Below are positions 36,478-44,227 of a stretch of 64,000 nt of DNA, in pieces. A model generated the notes under the pieces. It ran no database searches and was not told the origin of the DNA. It was given only the letters and a program-made list of their open reading frames with translations. Source of the stretch: an uncultured Lachnospiraceae bacterium (lineage in GTDB: Bacteria; Bacillota; Clostridia; Lachnospirales; Lachnospiraceae); the NCBI GenBank assembly GCA_910578335.1, contig CAJTPU010000009.1, positions 62,001-126,000 on the forward strand, given 5' to 3'. Every line of letters starts with the position of its first letter. The first letter of the stretch is position 1. Both the position numbers and the translations under genes were made by a program.

Positions 36478-36512
36478 GCCGGCGGGGCTGTGCAAGCGCC
36501 GGCGCCTTTTAT
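36478..36512 (+). terminator. Rho-independent terminator of manA operon
   Basis: GCCGGCG pairs with CGCCGGC around a 12-base loop, followed by GCCTTTTAT. The T tract is short. Confidence 0.75.
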
Positions 36513-36617
36513 AGTTACTTTATAAAACCTTATCTCCGATTTAAGAAATTGCTCATATGATGTTCACAATTACTGTTTATCATAGGGAATGAAAAAATTG
36601 ACTTATGGAGAATTGCT

Positions 36618-37013
36618 ATGAAAGAAAAACTGATTCGATTTATGTATGGCAGGTATGGTGTGGATAAGCTGTCAAGGCATGTCGTGTTTGCAGCGCTGCC
36701 TTTGTGGCTCGCCGCTATATTTTTCAGACTGTGGGTTTTTCAGTTTTTGGCAGTATTGGGCATTGTCTATGGTTACTATCGGATTTTTTCGAAGAATACG
36801 ACAAAGCGGTATCGGGAGCTGTGCGCCTATGAGAAATTCTTAGGAAAAATCAAGTGTTTTCCGGAAAAAATGAAGCACGGTGCCGCTGAACGCAGAAAAT
36901 ATCGGATTTTTAAATGTCCCGGCTGCAGGCAGAAGCTGCGGATTCCAAAGGGACATGGCGCTGTGGAGATAAGCTGTAGAAAATGCGGAACCGTCTTTCG
37001 GAAGAGAACTTAG
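36618..37013 (+). CDS. Small membrane protein with C-terminal zinc ribbon
   Basis: 131 residues. One or two hydrophobic segments around residues 25-55, then a basic linker and a zinc ribbon: CPGCRQKLRIPKGHGAVEISCRKCGTVF. The layout recurs next to DUF5685 and J-domain genes in Clostridia, and here all three are on one strand with 14-base spacing and a 4-base overlap. Function unknown; possibly a membrane-linked folding or assembly module. Confidence 0.7.
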   Translation: MKEKLIRFMYGRYGVDKLSRHVVFAALPLWLAAIFFRLWVFQFLAVLGIVYGYYRIFSKNTTKRYRELCAYEKFLGKIKCFPEKMKHGAAERRKYRIFKCPGCRQKLRIPKGHGAVEISCRKCGTVFRKRT

Positions 37014-37027
37014 GGCGGGGTACGTTT

Positions 37028-37861
37028 ATGTTTGGATATATAGCCGTGAACAAGGCGGAGATGAAATTTAGGGAATATGATGTGTACAGGTCGTTTTACT
37101 GTGGTCTTTGCAAGAGCTTGAAGGAGCGGGGAGGCAATTTGTCCCGTCTTACGCTGAGCTACGACATGACCTTTTTGTACATGCTGCTCACGGGACTTTA
37201 TGAGCCGGAGACTGTATGCGTTTTTGAGAGATGCATGGTGCATCCCGTGGGAAAGCATGGCGTGCGCAAAAATGAACTGGCAGACTATGCGGCGGATATG
37301 TCTGTGCTGTTAGCCTGCCTCAAATACAGGGATGACTGGAAGGATGACCGAAAATTTTCAGCAAAATGTATGCTTGGAATGCTTGCCGGCAAAAACAGCA
37401 GAGTTTTGAGGCTTTATCACCAAAAGGCGGTACGGATTGCGGAGGCGATGGAACAGCTTGCCAAGGGGGAAGCAAAACATGCTTCCAATCTGGATGAAAT
37501 GGCAGGAATTTTTGGCGGAATTATGGCAGAAATACTGGTGTACAAGGAAGACGAGTGGGAGCCGGTGCTTTCCAAAATGGGCTTTTATTTGGGAAAGTTT
37601 ATATATATTATGGATGCGTATGAGGACATCGAGGAAGATGAGAAGAGCGGCAGCTACAATCCGCTGCGGCGCTTGTATAAAACGCCGGATTTTGAAGGCA
37701 CCTGCGGGCAGATATTGACCATGATGATAGCGGAATGCTGCAGGGAATTTGAAAAGCTGCCGATTTTAGAACATGCGGATATTCTGCGCAATATTTTATA
37801 TTCGGGAGTATGGGTGAAGTATGAGGAAATCAGAAAGAAAAGGGCGGGTAAAGACAAATGA
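37028..37861 (+). CDS. DUF5685-family protein
   Basis: 277 residues from the ATG at 37028. Mostly helical, with Cys residues near the start (YCGLCKSL) and [15 protein letters not shown], then a [18 protein letters not shown] segment whose D-x-x-E-D resembles the acidic motif of all-alpha prenyl-binding proteins. The family has no assigned function that I know. Its stop overlaps the J-domain start by 4 bases (ATGA). Confidence 0.75.
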   Translation: MFGYIAVNKAEMKFREYDVYRSFYCGLCKSLKERGGNLSRLTLSYDMTFLYMLLTGLYEPETVCVFERCMVHPVGKHGVRKNELADYAADMSVLLACLKYRDDWKDDRKFSAKCMLGMLAGKNSRVLRLYHQKAVRIAEAMEQLAKGEAKHASNLDEMAGIFGGIMAEILVYKEDEWEPVLSKMGFYLGKFIYIMDAYEDIEEDEKSGSYNPLRRLYKTPDFEGTCGQILTMMIAECCREFEKLPILEHADILRNILYSGVWVKYEEIRKKRAGKDK

Positions 37862-38538
37862 GTGACCCCTATCAGATTTTGGGTGTTTCGAGAGAAGCCT
37901 CTGATGAAGAAATCAAAAAAGCGTATAGGAAGCTCAGCCGCAAATACCATCCGGATGCCAATATCAACAATCCCAATAAGGATAAGGCGGAGGAAAAGTT
38001 TAAGGAAGTACAGCGTGCTTATCAGGATATTATGAAAATGCGCAGCGGCGACTATGGGGAGGATGCCGGGTACAGGCGAACGGGCGGCTATACAAGCGGC
38101 AGAGGATTCTGGGGCTTTGGCGGTTACGGCGGGTTTGGCGGCTTTGGCGGCAAGGAGAGTGGCAACGAGGGAACGGATTATCTCCGCTCGGCGGCTGCTT
38201 ACATCCGTGCGGGATATTATAGAGAAGCGCTGAATGTACTGGAGCAGGTGGCGGACAGGTCGGCGAAGTGGTATTATTATAGTGCTGTAGCGAATCTGGC
38301 TTTGGGCAATAACGTGACGGCAAGGGAGCATGCGGAGACTGCAGTCAGGATGGAACCGGACAACTGGGAATACCGGAATTTTTTGAGCAGAATTGATTCG
38401 GGGGCATACTGGTATCGGGAGAGAAGCGCGCCCTTTGGCGGCATGGCACCGGATGACGGCGGTATGTGTATGCGGTTGTGCATTGCGAATATGCTCTGCA
38501 GCACCTGTCTGGGAGGACGCTTCTGCTGTTGTGTGTGA
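37858..38538 (+). CDS. J-domain (DnaJ-like) protein with Cys-rich tail
   Basis: 226 residues. Residues 1-62 are a J domain with the HPD motif ([20 protein letters not shown]). A Gly/Phe-rich linker follows, then a TPR-like region ([35 protein letters not shown]). The tail holds nine Cys or more in ~25 residues ([17 protein letters not shown], then FCCCV), unusual for a cytosolic chaperone partner. It probably recruits DnaK to a specific client, perhaps one of its operon partners. Confidence 0.88.
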   Translation: MSDPYQILGVSREASDEEIKKAYRKLSRKYHPDANINNPNKDKAEEKFKEVQRAYQDIMKMRSGDYGEDAGYRRTGGYTSGRGFWGFGGYGGFGGFGGKESGNEGTDYLRSAAAYIRAGYYREALNVLEQVADRSAKWYYYSAVANLALGNNVTAREHAETAVRMEPDNWEYRNFLSRIDSGAYWYRERSAPFGGMAPDDGGMCMRLCIANMLCSTCLGGRFCCCV

Positions 38539-38613
38539 GGCGTAAAGATATGGGACAAAGTCCGGCGGACTGACGGAAAGCGATAGAAAATAATAAAAGC
38601 AGGAAAAGAAACT

Positions 38614-39213
38614 ATGACAAACGAACAATATTATGAATTGATAAAGCCCTACGAGGATGCCACGCAGCTTATGCTGACAAGACTTGAAATTTTAAACCAC
38701 AGCATCTATGACCATGCGATGGAGGAGAGCAAGCCGGTACACCATATGCAGTACCGCATCAAAGAAAAAAGAAGTATTGAAAGAAAGCTGGAGCGTCTGG
38801 GGCTGACGGACAGCCTGATAAATGCCAAGGATAACTTAAAGGACATTGGCGGTATCCGTGTTATCTGCTATTTCCAGTCAGAAATTCATGAACTGTTAGC
38901 CTCCTTAAAGCGCCAGAGTGATTTGATTGTCATTAAGGAAAAGGATTATATGACGAATCCCAAAGCGAGCGGCTATAGGAGCTACCACATTATTTTTGGC
39001 GTGCCGCTTCACACGCTGGACGCCATGGAATATTATCCGGTGGAGATACAGTTTCGTACGCTTTCCATGGACTTCTGGTCAAGTCTGGAGCATCGCATCT
39101 GCTACAAAAAGGAGCGTGCCAATAAGGAAGAGCTGTCCAAACAGCTTAGAACCCTTTCAGAGTCCCTTGCCATGATTGAGGAGGAACTGAAGGGTTATAT
39201 TGAGGAGCCATAA
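38614..39213 (+). CDS. Small alarmone synthetase, RelA/SpoT domain
   Basis: 199 residues: a synthetase domain alone, with no HD hydrolase, TGS or ACT domain. Conserved blocks are LKDIGGIRVICYF, KASGYRSYHIIFGVP and VEIQFRTLSMDFWSSLEHR. RelP/RelQ-type enzymes transfer pyrophosphate from ATP to GDP or GTP and respond to stress. Its neighbours are the J-domain operon and the ECF sigma factor, both stress-type functions. Confidence 0.9.
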   Translation: MTNEQYYELIKPYEDATQLMLTRLEILNHSIYDHAMEESKPVHHMQYRIKEKRSIERKLERLGLTDSLINAKDNLKDIGGIRVICYFQSEIHELLASLKRQSDLIVIKEKDYMTNPKASGYRSYHIIFGVPLHTLDAMEYYPVEIQFRTLSMDFWSSLEHRICYKKERANKEELSKQLRTLSESLAMIEEELKGYIEEP

Positions 39214-39325
39214 AAATTTTTGTAAAAGCAATAAAAAAGAATTCCGGCATTCGTATCTATATTGACTGGTGAAGGATGCCGAGTCCTGATTTGCCTGCAA
39301 ACGGAGAATTCGGAAAGGAAAGAGC

Positions 39326-39910
39326 GTGACAGAAGGCAGATTTGAAAAATGCATCCGCAATATGAACCGAGGCGACAGGAACGGGCTTAAGGAAGTATAC
39401 GAAGAGTACGTTTCCTATATTTACGGTATTGTACGGCAGCTTCTGCCCTCCCGTGAGGAGGCGGAGGATATTACCAGTGATTTTTTTATCCGTCTGTGGG
39501 AAAAATCATCATCTTACAGGGGCGGCAGCGGGCATAAAGGCTGGATGGCGACGATAGCCCGCAATCTTGCCATAGATTCTATTCGCAAAAGAAAGCGGGA
39601 AGAACCGGTGGATTTTGCGGCGGAGCCGGAAGAAGGAGAGCAGTATTCTTTGGTGCAAAGCGCCATGCGCGGAGAATGGGCAGAAGGAAAAAGTGTGGAG
39701 GAGCAGGTTCTTTCTGATATCAGTATGGAGGAGGCATTGTCAGGCTTAAAGGAGGCAGAACGACAGGTGGTACATATGAAAATTGCTGCTGATATGACCT
39801 TTCAGGAGATAGCGGATTTGCTAAACGAGCCTTTGGGAACGGTGGCGTGGCGCTACAGAGAGGCAGTCAAAAAGTTAAGGAGGTGTGGATATGAAGAATC
39901 TGGAAGATGA
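39326..39910 (+). CDS. ECF RNA polymerase sigma factor
   Basis: 194 residues from a GTG with AAAGGAAAG upstream. Region 2: LKEVYEEYVSYIYGIVRQLL, DFFIRLWEKS and GWMATIARNLAIDSIRKRKR. Region 4: LKEAERQVVHMKIAADMTFQEIADLLNEPLGTVAWRYREA. The following gene overlaps its end by 20 bases and encodes the probable anti-sigma factor. The regulon cannot be told from the window. Confidence 0.93.
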   Translation: MTEGRFEKCIRNMNRGDRNGLKEVYEEYVSYIYGIVRQLLPSREEAEDITSDFFIRLWEKSSSYRGGSGHKGWMATIARNLAIDSIRKRKREEPVDFAAEPEEGEQYSLVQSAMRGEWAEGKSVEEQVLSDISMEEALSGLKEAERQVVHMKIAADMTFQEIADLLNEPLGTVAWRYREAVKKLRRCGYEESGR

Positions 39911-40664
39911 ATATAAACGCTTCTATCAGGAAGAAACCCCTGATTTGTGGAACCGGATTGAAGCGGGTCTGACAGATAAAAAAGCAGAACATAAGAAAAT
40001 CATATTTCCCTTCCGGTACGTTTCTGCCTGCGCGGCGGCAATACTGCTCCTTGTGCTGCTTCCGGGTATTTGGATTTTGGGCAGAAGAAAGGCTTTTGAA
40101 GAGGCACCACAAAAGAATGAGGTACATCAGAATATGTCGCCGGAAGCGGCAGGCGATATAGCAGCGGATACAGATGGTTTTTGGAATGAAGAGGGGCGTG
40201 ATACAGAAAACAGTAGAGCGGATTCTGCCGAACAGTACGTGGCAGATGCCGTGCAGCCGGAGGAAAATGCCGATGCCATGCTGCAGGGTGCCAGTGGGGC
40301 AGTACCGTCCGATGACGCTTCATCTGAGACAGCTACCGTCAAGCCTTCGGCAGAAGAAAGTAAGGACGAACAGATTTTGGGAGACGGGGTACAGGATATA
40401 GACGGGCAGACGCCGGGCGGCACGGTAAAGAATGCAGACGAGCAGATTGCAGGAGTTATGGAAGTGACGGCGGCGGAGCAAAAAGACGGGTACATGATTT
40501 ATTATCTGCGCACAAACGAGGGCGAAGTGGTGTCTGCCGTGCCCGGGGAGGAGCTTCCTGCGGCGCTTCAGACCGGTGAGAGCTATCTGCTTACTTTAAA
40601 AACGTCGGGGGAAACGGCATGGGACTATGTAATTGAGACGGTGGAAACTGCGCCGGCAGAATAA
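39891..40664 (+). CDS. Probable anti-sigma factor, single-pass membrane protein
   Basis: 257 residues from the ATG at 39891, preceded by AAGGAGG inside the sigma gene. The N-terminal ~40 residues are cytoplasmic (LEDEYKRFYQEETPDLWNRIEAGL), a membrane helix follows (VSACAAAILLLVLLPGIWIL, ~45-64), then an acidic low-complexity extracellular linker and a small beta-rich C-terminal domain. No zinc-binding anti-sigma motif is present. The role is inferred mainly from overlap with the sigma gene. Confidence 0.75.
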   Translation: MKNLEDEYKRFYQEETPDLWNRIEAGLTDKKAEHKKIIFPFRYVSACAAAILLLVLLPGIWILGRRKAFEEAPQKNEVHQNMSPEAAGDIAADTDGFWNEEGRDTENSRADSAEQYVADAVQPEENADAMLQGASGAVPSDDASSETATVKPSAEESKDEQILGDGVQDIDGQTPGGTVKNADEQIAGVMEVTAAEQKDGYMIYYLRTNEGEVVSAVPGEELPAALQTGESYLLTLKTSGETAWDYVIETVETAPAE

Positions 40665-40673
40665 CCGGCGCAG
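40648..40673. terminator. Bidirectional terminator between anti-sigma and esterase genes
   Basis: CTGCGCCGG pairs perfectly with CCGGCGCAG, overlapping the anti-sigma stop region, between two convergent genes. T tract weak. Confidence 0.7.
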
Positions 40674-40722
40674 CATAAAGCGCATGACAATCAGCCGCGC
40701 AGAACAAAGCGGCAGCGCATGG

Positions 40723-41520
40723 TCAGTCGTTACAGGGACGCCACCATTTTAAGATATTTACGATGTGCTCATCCCAGTATACCCATTGATGGTCTCCTGC
40801 CGATTCATGACAGGACAAGTCATAGCCCAGCTTTTTCATTTCGTTCCATGCTTTTATGTTGTCTTCATACAGAAAGTCTTCGGTTCCGCACCATGCATAG
40901 AGCTTGGGGAGCGGTTTGCCGGAGGCTTTTAATTCTTTTGCTAGATAAAACAAATCATTTGGCGTGTCCGCAATATGTTCGGGGTCGCCAAAGATACCTT
41001 CCCAAAAAACGCGGCGCTCGGTTTTCAAATCCTCTTGCAGCCGTGTTTGGGCGGCTATATTGAGGGCGCCGGAAAGGGATGCCCCTGCGCCAAAAGTATC
41101 AGAAGCCGCGAGCGCCAGTTTCCAAGCGCCGTAGCCTCCCATGGAAAGACCTGCCGCAAGTGTATCTTCGCGCCTGTCCGACATGTTGGGGAAAAAGTCC
41201 CGGCAGATGGCGGGCAGCTCTTTAGAGATAAAGGTAAAGTAGCGCATACCATATGCCGTGTCTGTATAAAAGCCAAGGTGAGTGGTAGGCATGACAACGG
41301 CGATGCCAAGCTCACTGACATACCGCTCGATAGAGGTGCGGCGCTGCCAGATTGTGTGGTCGTCGCTCATGCCATGCAGCAGATAGAGGGTGGGGTACTT
41401 CCCTGATTTTCTTTTACCTTCCATACCGATTTGAGAGTAGGTCTGCTGTGGAAGAATGACGTCCATGTTCACACACATGCCAAGCACGTCTGAGAAAAAA
41501 TCAACATGCAGTAAAGCCAT
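40723..41520 (-). CDS. Alpha/beta-hydrolase esterase (esterase D/tributyrin esterase type)
   Basis: 265 residues, with AGGAGG at the right distance on the minus strand. The nucleophile elbow is GLSMGGYG, with a late acid in CGTEDFLYEDN and catalytic His in AGDHQWVYWDEHI. YLLHGMSDDHTIWQRRT forms the oxyanion-hole region. Related to S-formylglutathione hydrolase and feruloyl or tributyrin esterases. Cytosolic; substrate unknown. Confidence 0.9.
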   Translation of the reverse strand: MALLHVDFFSDVLGMCVNMDVILPQQTYSQIGMEGKRKSGKYPTLYLLHGMSDDHTIWQRRTSIERYVSELGIAVVMPTTHLGFYTDTAYGMRYFTFISKELPAICRDFFPNMSDRREDTLAAGLSMGGYGAWKLALAASDTFGAGASLSGALNIAAQTRLQEDLKTERRVFWEGIFGDPEHIADTPNDLFYLAKELKASGKPLPKLYAWCGTEDFLYEDNIKAWNEMKKLGYDLSCHESAGDHQWVYWDEHIVNILKWWRPCND

Positions 41521-41733
41521 AAAAAGTCCTCCTTTATATTCGTATTTTTAATTTTTATTATATAGGATGCATTTTGTTGTTGCAACATGAGTGTATAAGA
41601 CCTTATAGTAAATATATAAGAAATTTGTGCTTGCGAAAAAGAAAGGAGGAAATGCACAAAAAAGGAAACTATAGGATAAGCGTTGCGAAAGGAAAGCTTC
41701 GCGATGCGGTTTACAAGGGCATGGGGATAAAAC

Positions 41734-42744
41734 ATGGAAATTTACAGAATCGGAGCAAGAATTAAGGAAGAACGTGTTAGGCAGAAATTATCACAGGAGG
41801 ATTTGTGCTATGGCATCTGCGCCGTATCGACGTTGTCGCGGATAGAAACCGGTATTCAGAAGCCGAGCCTGAAGGTGGAGGAAGCGCTTTTGGAGCGTTT
41901 GGGCTGCAGTACGGAAAATTTGGTGTTTTTTGCGAATGAGGATGAAATTATAAAGCATTCTCTTGAAATCGATATTGGAACTAAACTTATGCATCGGAAA
42001 ACAGACTTGCAGGAGGAAATGAAAAAGTATGAAAGGCTGATAGCAGAACAGGGTGCCGCCAGTAATTTGGAAAAACAGTATTACATGATGGTGAAAGCAA
42101 CATATGACTCATATGTAGAAGGAATATCTTTGGAAGAAGGGTATGCGTTACTGAAAAAAGCACTTCTTATGACCATGCCTAATTTTAAGGCAAGGGATTT
42201 ATATGCGATTCGTCTGATGACGCTGACAGAAATTAGTATTTTCAATAATATGGCTGTTATGCTGTATGAAATGAAAAGAATAGGATTGGCAATGAAATAT
42301 ATGTATTTTCTGGTGGATTATATAGAAAGGGGTAAGCTCGACAAAGAGGTGACAATGAAGCGTTATCCTATGTTGTTGGTTAATTTGGCGTTATTGGAAG
42401 CAAAAGTGGGAGGTTTTAGGCAAGCATTCTTTTTATGTCAGAAAGGTATTGAATTTTGTAAAGAGTATGGAAAACTAGTGCCTTTGGCAGAATTTTACTA
42501 CTATAGGGCAGTTGCATATGCAAAGTTTGGCGGTATGAGAAAAGCCTTGGAAAGTTATGAGTATGCAATTTGTCTATGTAAAGTGAGTGATAAAAATAAG
42601 TTGGCTGAACAGATGCTGGAAGAGTATCAAAATGTAATTATATATAATAAACGTAAAAAGGAATGTCAACATGACCAGCCGGAGGGCAAAGGTCTTCTTC
42701 CGCCTTCAAAGGAGCAAAGAAGGAAATCTGACCTGCCAGTGTGA
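41734..42744 (+). CDS. RNPP-type (Rgg/PlcR-like) HTH-TPR regulator
   Basis: 336 residues; start with GGGGA six bases upstream. Residues 1-60 are an XRE helix-turn-helix (IGARIKEERVRQKLSQEDLCYGICAVSTLSRIETG), the version with the GICAVSTLSRIE ending seen in PlcR, Rgg and ComR. Residues ~80-305 are helical TPR-like repeats (FYYYRAVAYAKFGGMRKALESYEYAI) of the kind that bind a linear peptide. The last ~35 residues are Lys/Gln/Pro-rich and no longer TPR-like; they lie antisense to the small peptide gene at 42638-42778. Together the two genes look like a peptide-sensing cassette. More A/T-rich than its neighbours. Confidence 0.85.
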   Translation: MEIYRIGARIKEERVRQKLSQEDLCYGICAVSTLSRIETGIQKPSLKVEEALLERLGCSTENLVFFANEDEIIKHSLEIDIGTKLMHRKTDLQEEMKKYERLIAEQGAASNLEKQYYMMVKATYDSYVEGISLEEGYALLKKALLMTMPNFKARDLYAIRLMTLTEISIFNNMAVMLYEMKRIGLAMKYMYFLVDYIERGKLDKEVTMKRYPMLLVNLALLEAKVGGFRQAFFLCQKGIEFCKEYGKLVPLAEFYYYRAVAYAKFGGMRKALESYEYAICLCKVSDKNKLAEQMLEEYQNVIIYNKRKKECQHDQPEGKGLLPPSKEQRRKSDLPV

Positions 42745-42778
42745 TAATGCCGAGTGCAATAATAATAGCTTTTTTCAT
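42638..42778 (-). CDS. Candidate signalling pre-peptide, 46 residues
   Basis: A 46-codon gene antisense to the regulator's 3' end, with a perfect AGGAGGT site 7 bases before its ATG. The N-terminus MKKAIIIALGIITLAG is a typical signal peptide; a possible cleavage site follows PLKA (residue 26). The mature part starts EEDLCPP and the C-terminus is VDIPFYVYYI. The D-I-P-F segment recalls the D-L-P-F of Bacillus PapR pheromones, which are also cut from the C-terminus of a short exported precursor and bind an RNPP regulator encoded beside them. No other function suits so small an exported protein, but secretion and processing are inferred. Confidence 0.7.
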   Translation of the reverse strand: MKKAIIIALGIITLAGQISFFAPLKAEEDLCPPAGHVDIPFYVYYI

Positions 42779-42820
42779 TTGTAATACCTCCTAAAAGAAT
42801 TGATTTACGTTACGAAGTGC

Positions 42821-42849
42821 AGTATAAAATGAAATGGACATTTTTCGAA
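42821..42849 (-). promoter_or_regulatory. Promoter and palindrome ahead of the peptide gene
   Basis: On the minus strand a good -10 box TATACT (42821-42826) is preceded at 17 bases by a poor -35 (TTCGAA). The spacer contains the palindrome AAATG-GA-CATTT (42832-42843), a likely operator. A weak -35 with an adjacent operator fits a promoter that needs an activator. Confidence 0.55.
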
Positions 42850-43141
42850 GAATAGAAATATACAGGAACAATTTTAATGAAATATAGTGGTAAATATCAG
42901 AAAGGAAGTATTAGAAAAATGCACTTCAGAGGATTGAAAAGCCAGCCCGGCTTTCAGATTACGCCAAGGCTGCAGGCGGCGGTAATCATTACCGCCTGCT
43001 ATGGCGATTTGGCGATAAGCCTCTATCATCAGGGGAACTCTGCGAGTGTGAGACGGGAGCGGCAGATAAGGCGAGGGAAGAAGTGGAAGCAGTATTGACT
43101 GCGCAGATAAAAAATCATCGTGGGTTGTGGAGCAAATACCA
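42850..43141. other. Intergenic stretch with long hairpin
   Basis: No gene can be supported. There is a long imperfect hairpin at 42962-43006 built on GCAGGC/GCCTGC and GGTAAT/ATTACC. One frame (42915-43208) has no stop and reads somewhat like protein (GELCECETGAADKAREEVEAVL) but has no start codon or RBS; it may be decayed coding sequence. Confidence 0.4.
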
Positions 43142-43339
43142 TTATTCCAATACATCGAAGGCAGTTCCCTTTGCCCACGGGCTGTTTACGTCACAGCGTC
43201 CGTGGTGATACTGCCTGCTTATGCTTTCCGGCGCGTTTTCTTCACTGACCTGAAGCTTCAGACGGCTTTCTTCCGCCTTGCAAAATCCGTCTAGCAGGTT
43301 GATAATGTTTTGAATATCAGTAGAATCTGTTTGGGTCAT
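43142..43339 (-). CDS. Small uncharacterised protein
   Basis: 65 residues from the ATG at 43339, chosen because AAAGGAGA precedes it. Sequence MTQTDSTDIQNIINLLDGFCKAEESRLK, split by an acidic middle, then RQYHHGRCDVNSPWAKGT. No signal peptide or known domain. Transcribed toward the peptide gene but ~360 bases away with a hairpin between, so cotranscription is uncertain. Confidence 0.6.
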   Translation of the reverse strand: MTQTDSTDIQNIINLLDGFCKAEESRLKLQVSEENAPESISRQYHHGRCDVNSPWAKGTAFDVLE

Positions 43340-43489
43340 ACAATCTCCTTTCATGGCTGTGCAGTGTTTTCTGCACTTAATATAGCATGGAGATAAAAGA
43401 GCTTCAAGGGCGGTTTTGCATTCATCCACACTTTTTGGTATTATATTAGTTATGTGAATTTACAATCGGACTGTAAGGAGGAAAATAGT

Positions 43490-44125
43490 ATGAGGAAATT
43501 TGCAGTTTTATTATATCCGGACTTTTCTTTGCAGGAGATAACCTGTCTGACGTCTGCACTGACGGTCTGGTTTGGAGAGAAGATTGATTTCATCGCAAGC
43601 GAAAAAAAGGAATATCGGAGCGAAGAAGGTTTGCAAGTGCTTCCGGTCAAAACAACGGCGGAAGCAAAGATTACGGACTATGACTGCGTGATTTTGCCGG
43701 GGACAATCAATCCGCTGCCTGCGCTGTTTGATGACAGGCTGATTGCATTTATACGGAGTGGAAACGGTTCGGAGGTTGTTTTTGCGGCAATTTCTTCCTC
43801 CCCCATTTTGCTATCCAAAGCAGGAATTCTAAAGGGTAAGAAGTTTACTTCGGGCTATTTTATGCAGATGGCAGACACCTTTGAGTTTGTGGAAAAGGAT
43901 AACTTCATACACAAAGGAATCGTGGAGGATGGAAACGTTATAACGGGGATTGGCATGTTTTTCAGAGAATTTGCGGAAGCTGTGCTGAAAAGATTCGGAT
44001 ATGATATTGGCAGCAGCTTTATGCGTGATACGCCGGAAGAATATACGGAGGAGGAATTGACATTCTATTGGTCTGATGACGACTATCAGGAATTTTTGGA
44101 GGAGTTGAAGGAATATACCGCTTAG
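43490..44125 (+). CDS. DJ-1/PfpI-family protein lacking the nucleophilic cysteine
   Basis: 211 residues from the ATG at 43490 with AAGGAGG upstream. DJ-1/PfpI fold: KFAVLLYPDFSLQEI, YDCVILPGTIN (with the usual Gly/Glu loop altered) and the nucleophile elbow, which reads FAAISSSPILL, where active members have a Cys (A-I-C). The reactive thiol is missing, so glyoxalase, protease or chaperone functions relying on it are unlikely. It might act as a ligand-binding or structural relative. Confidence 0.75.
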   Translation: MRKFAVLLYPDFSLQEITCLTSALTVWFGEKIDFIASEKKEYRSEEGLQVLPVKTTAEAKITDYDCVILPGTINPLPALFDDRLIAFIRSGNGSEVVFAAISSSPILLSKAGILKGKKFTSGYFMQMADTFEFVEKDNFIHKGIVEDGNVITGIGMFFREFAEAVLKRFGYDIGSSFMRDTPEEYTEEELTFYWSDDDYQEFLEELKEYTA

Positions 44126-44227
44126 CGGCGGGCATTAAATTTAGTAATTATTTAGAATTTCTACCTGTAGTCTTAACTATTTTTCGCTATAGTAGGTTGG
44201 TGAAAGAAAAAGTACAAGAGGTAGAGT

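Noticed and set aside
42877..43098. Plus-strand frame of 73 codons between the peptide gene and the small 43142 gene
   Set aside because: No ribosome binding site, overlaps a long hairpin, and the protein is very basic with no recognisable pattern.
42915..43208. Stop-free plus-strand frame reading GELCECETGAADKAREEVEAVL
   Set aside because: It lacks any start codon with an RBS and overlaps the better supported 43142-43339 gene; it is kept only as possible decayed coding sequence.
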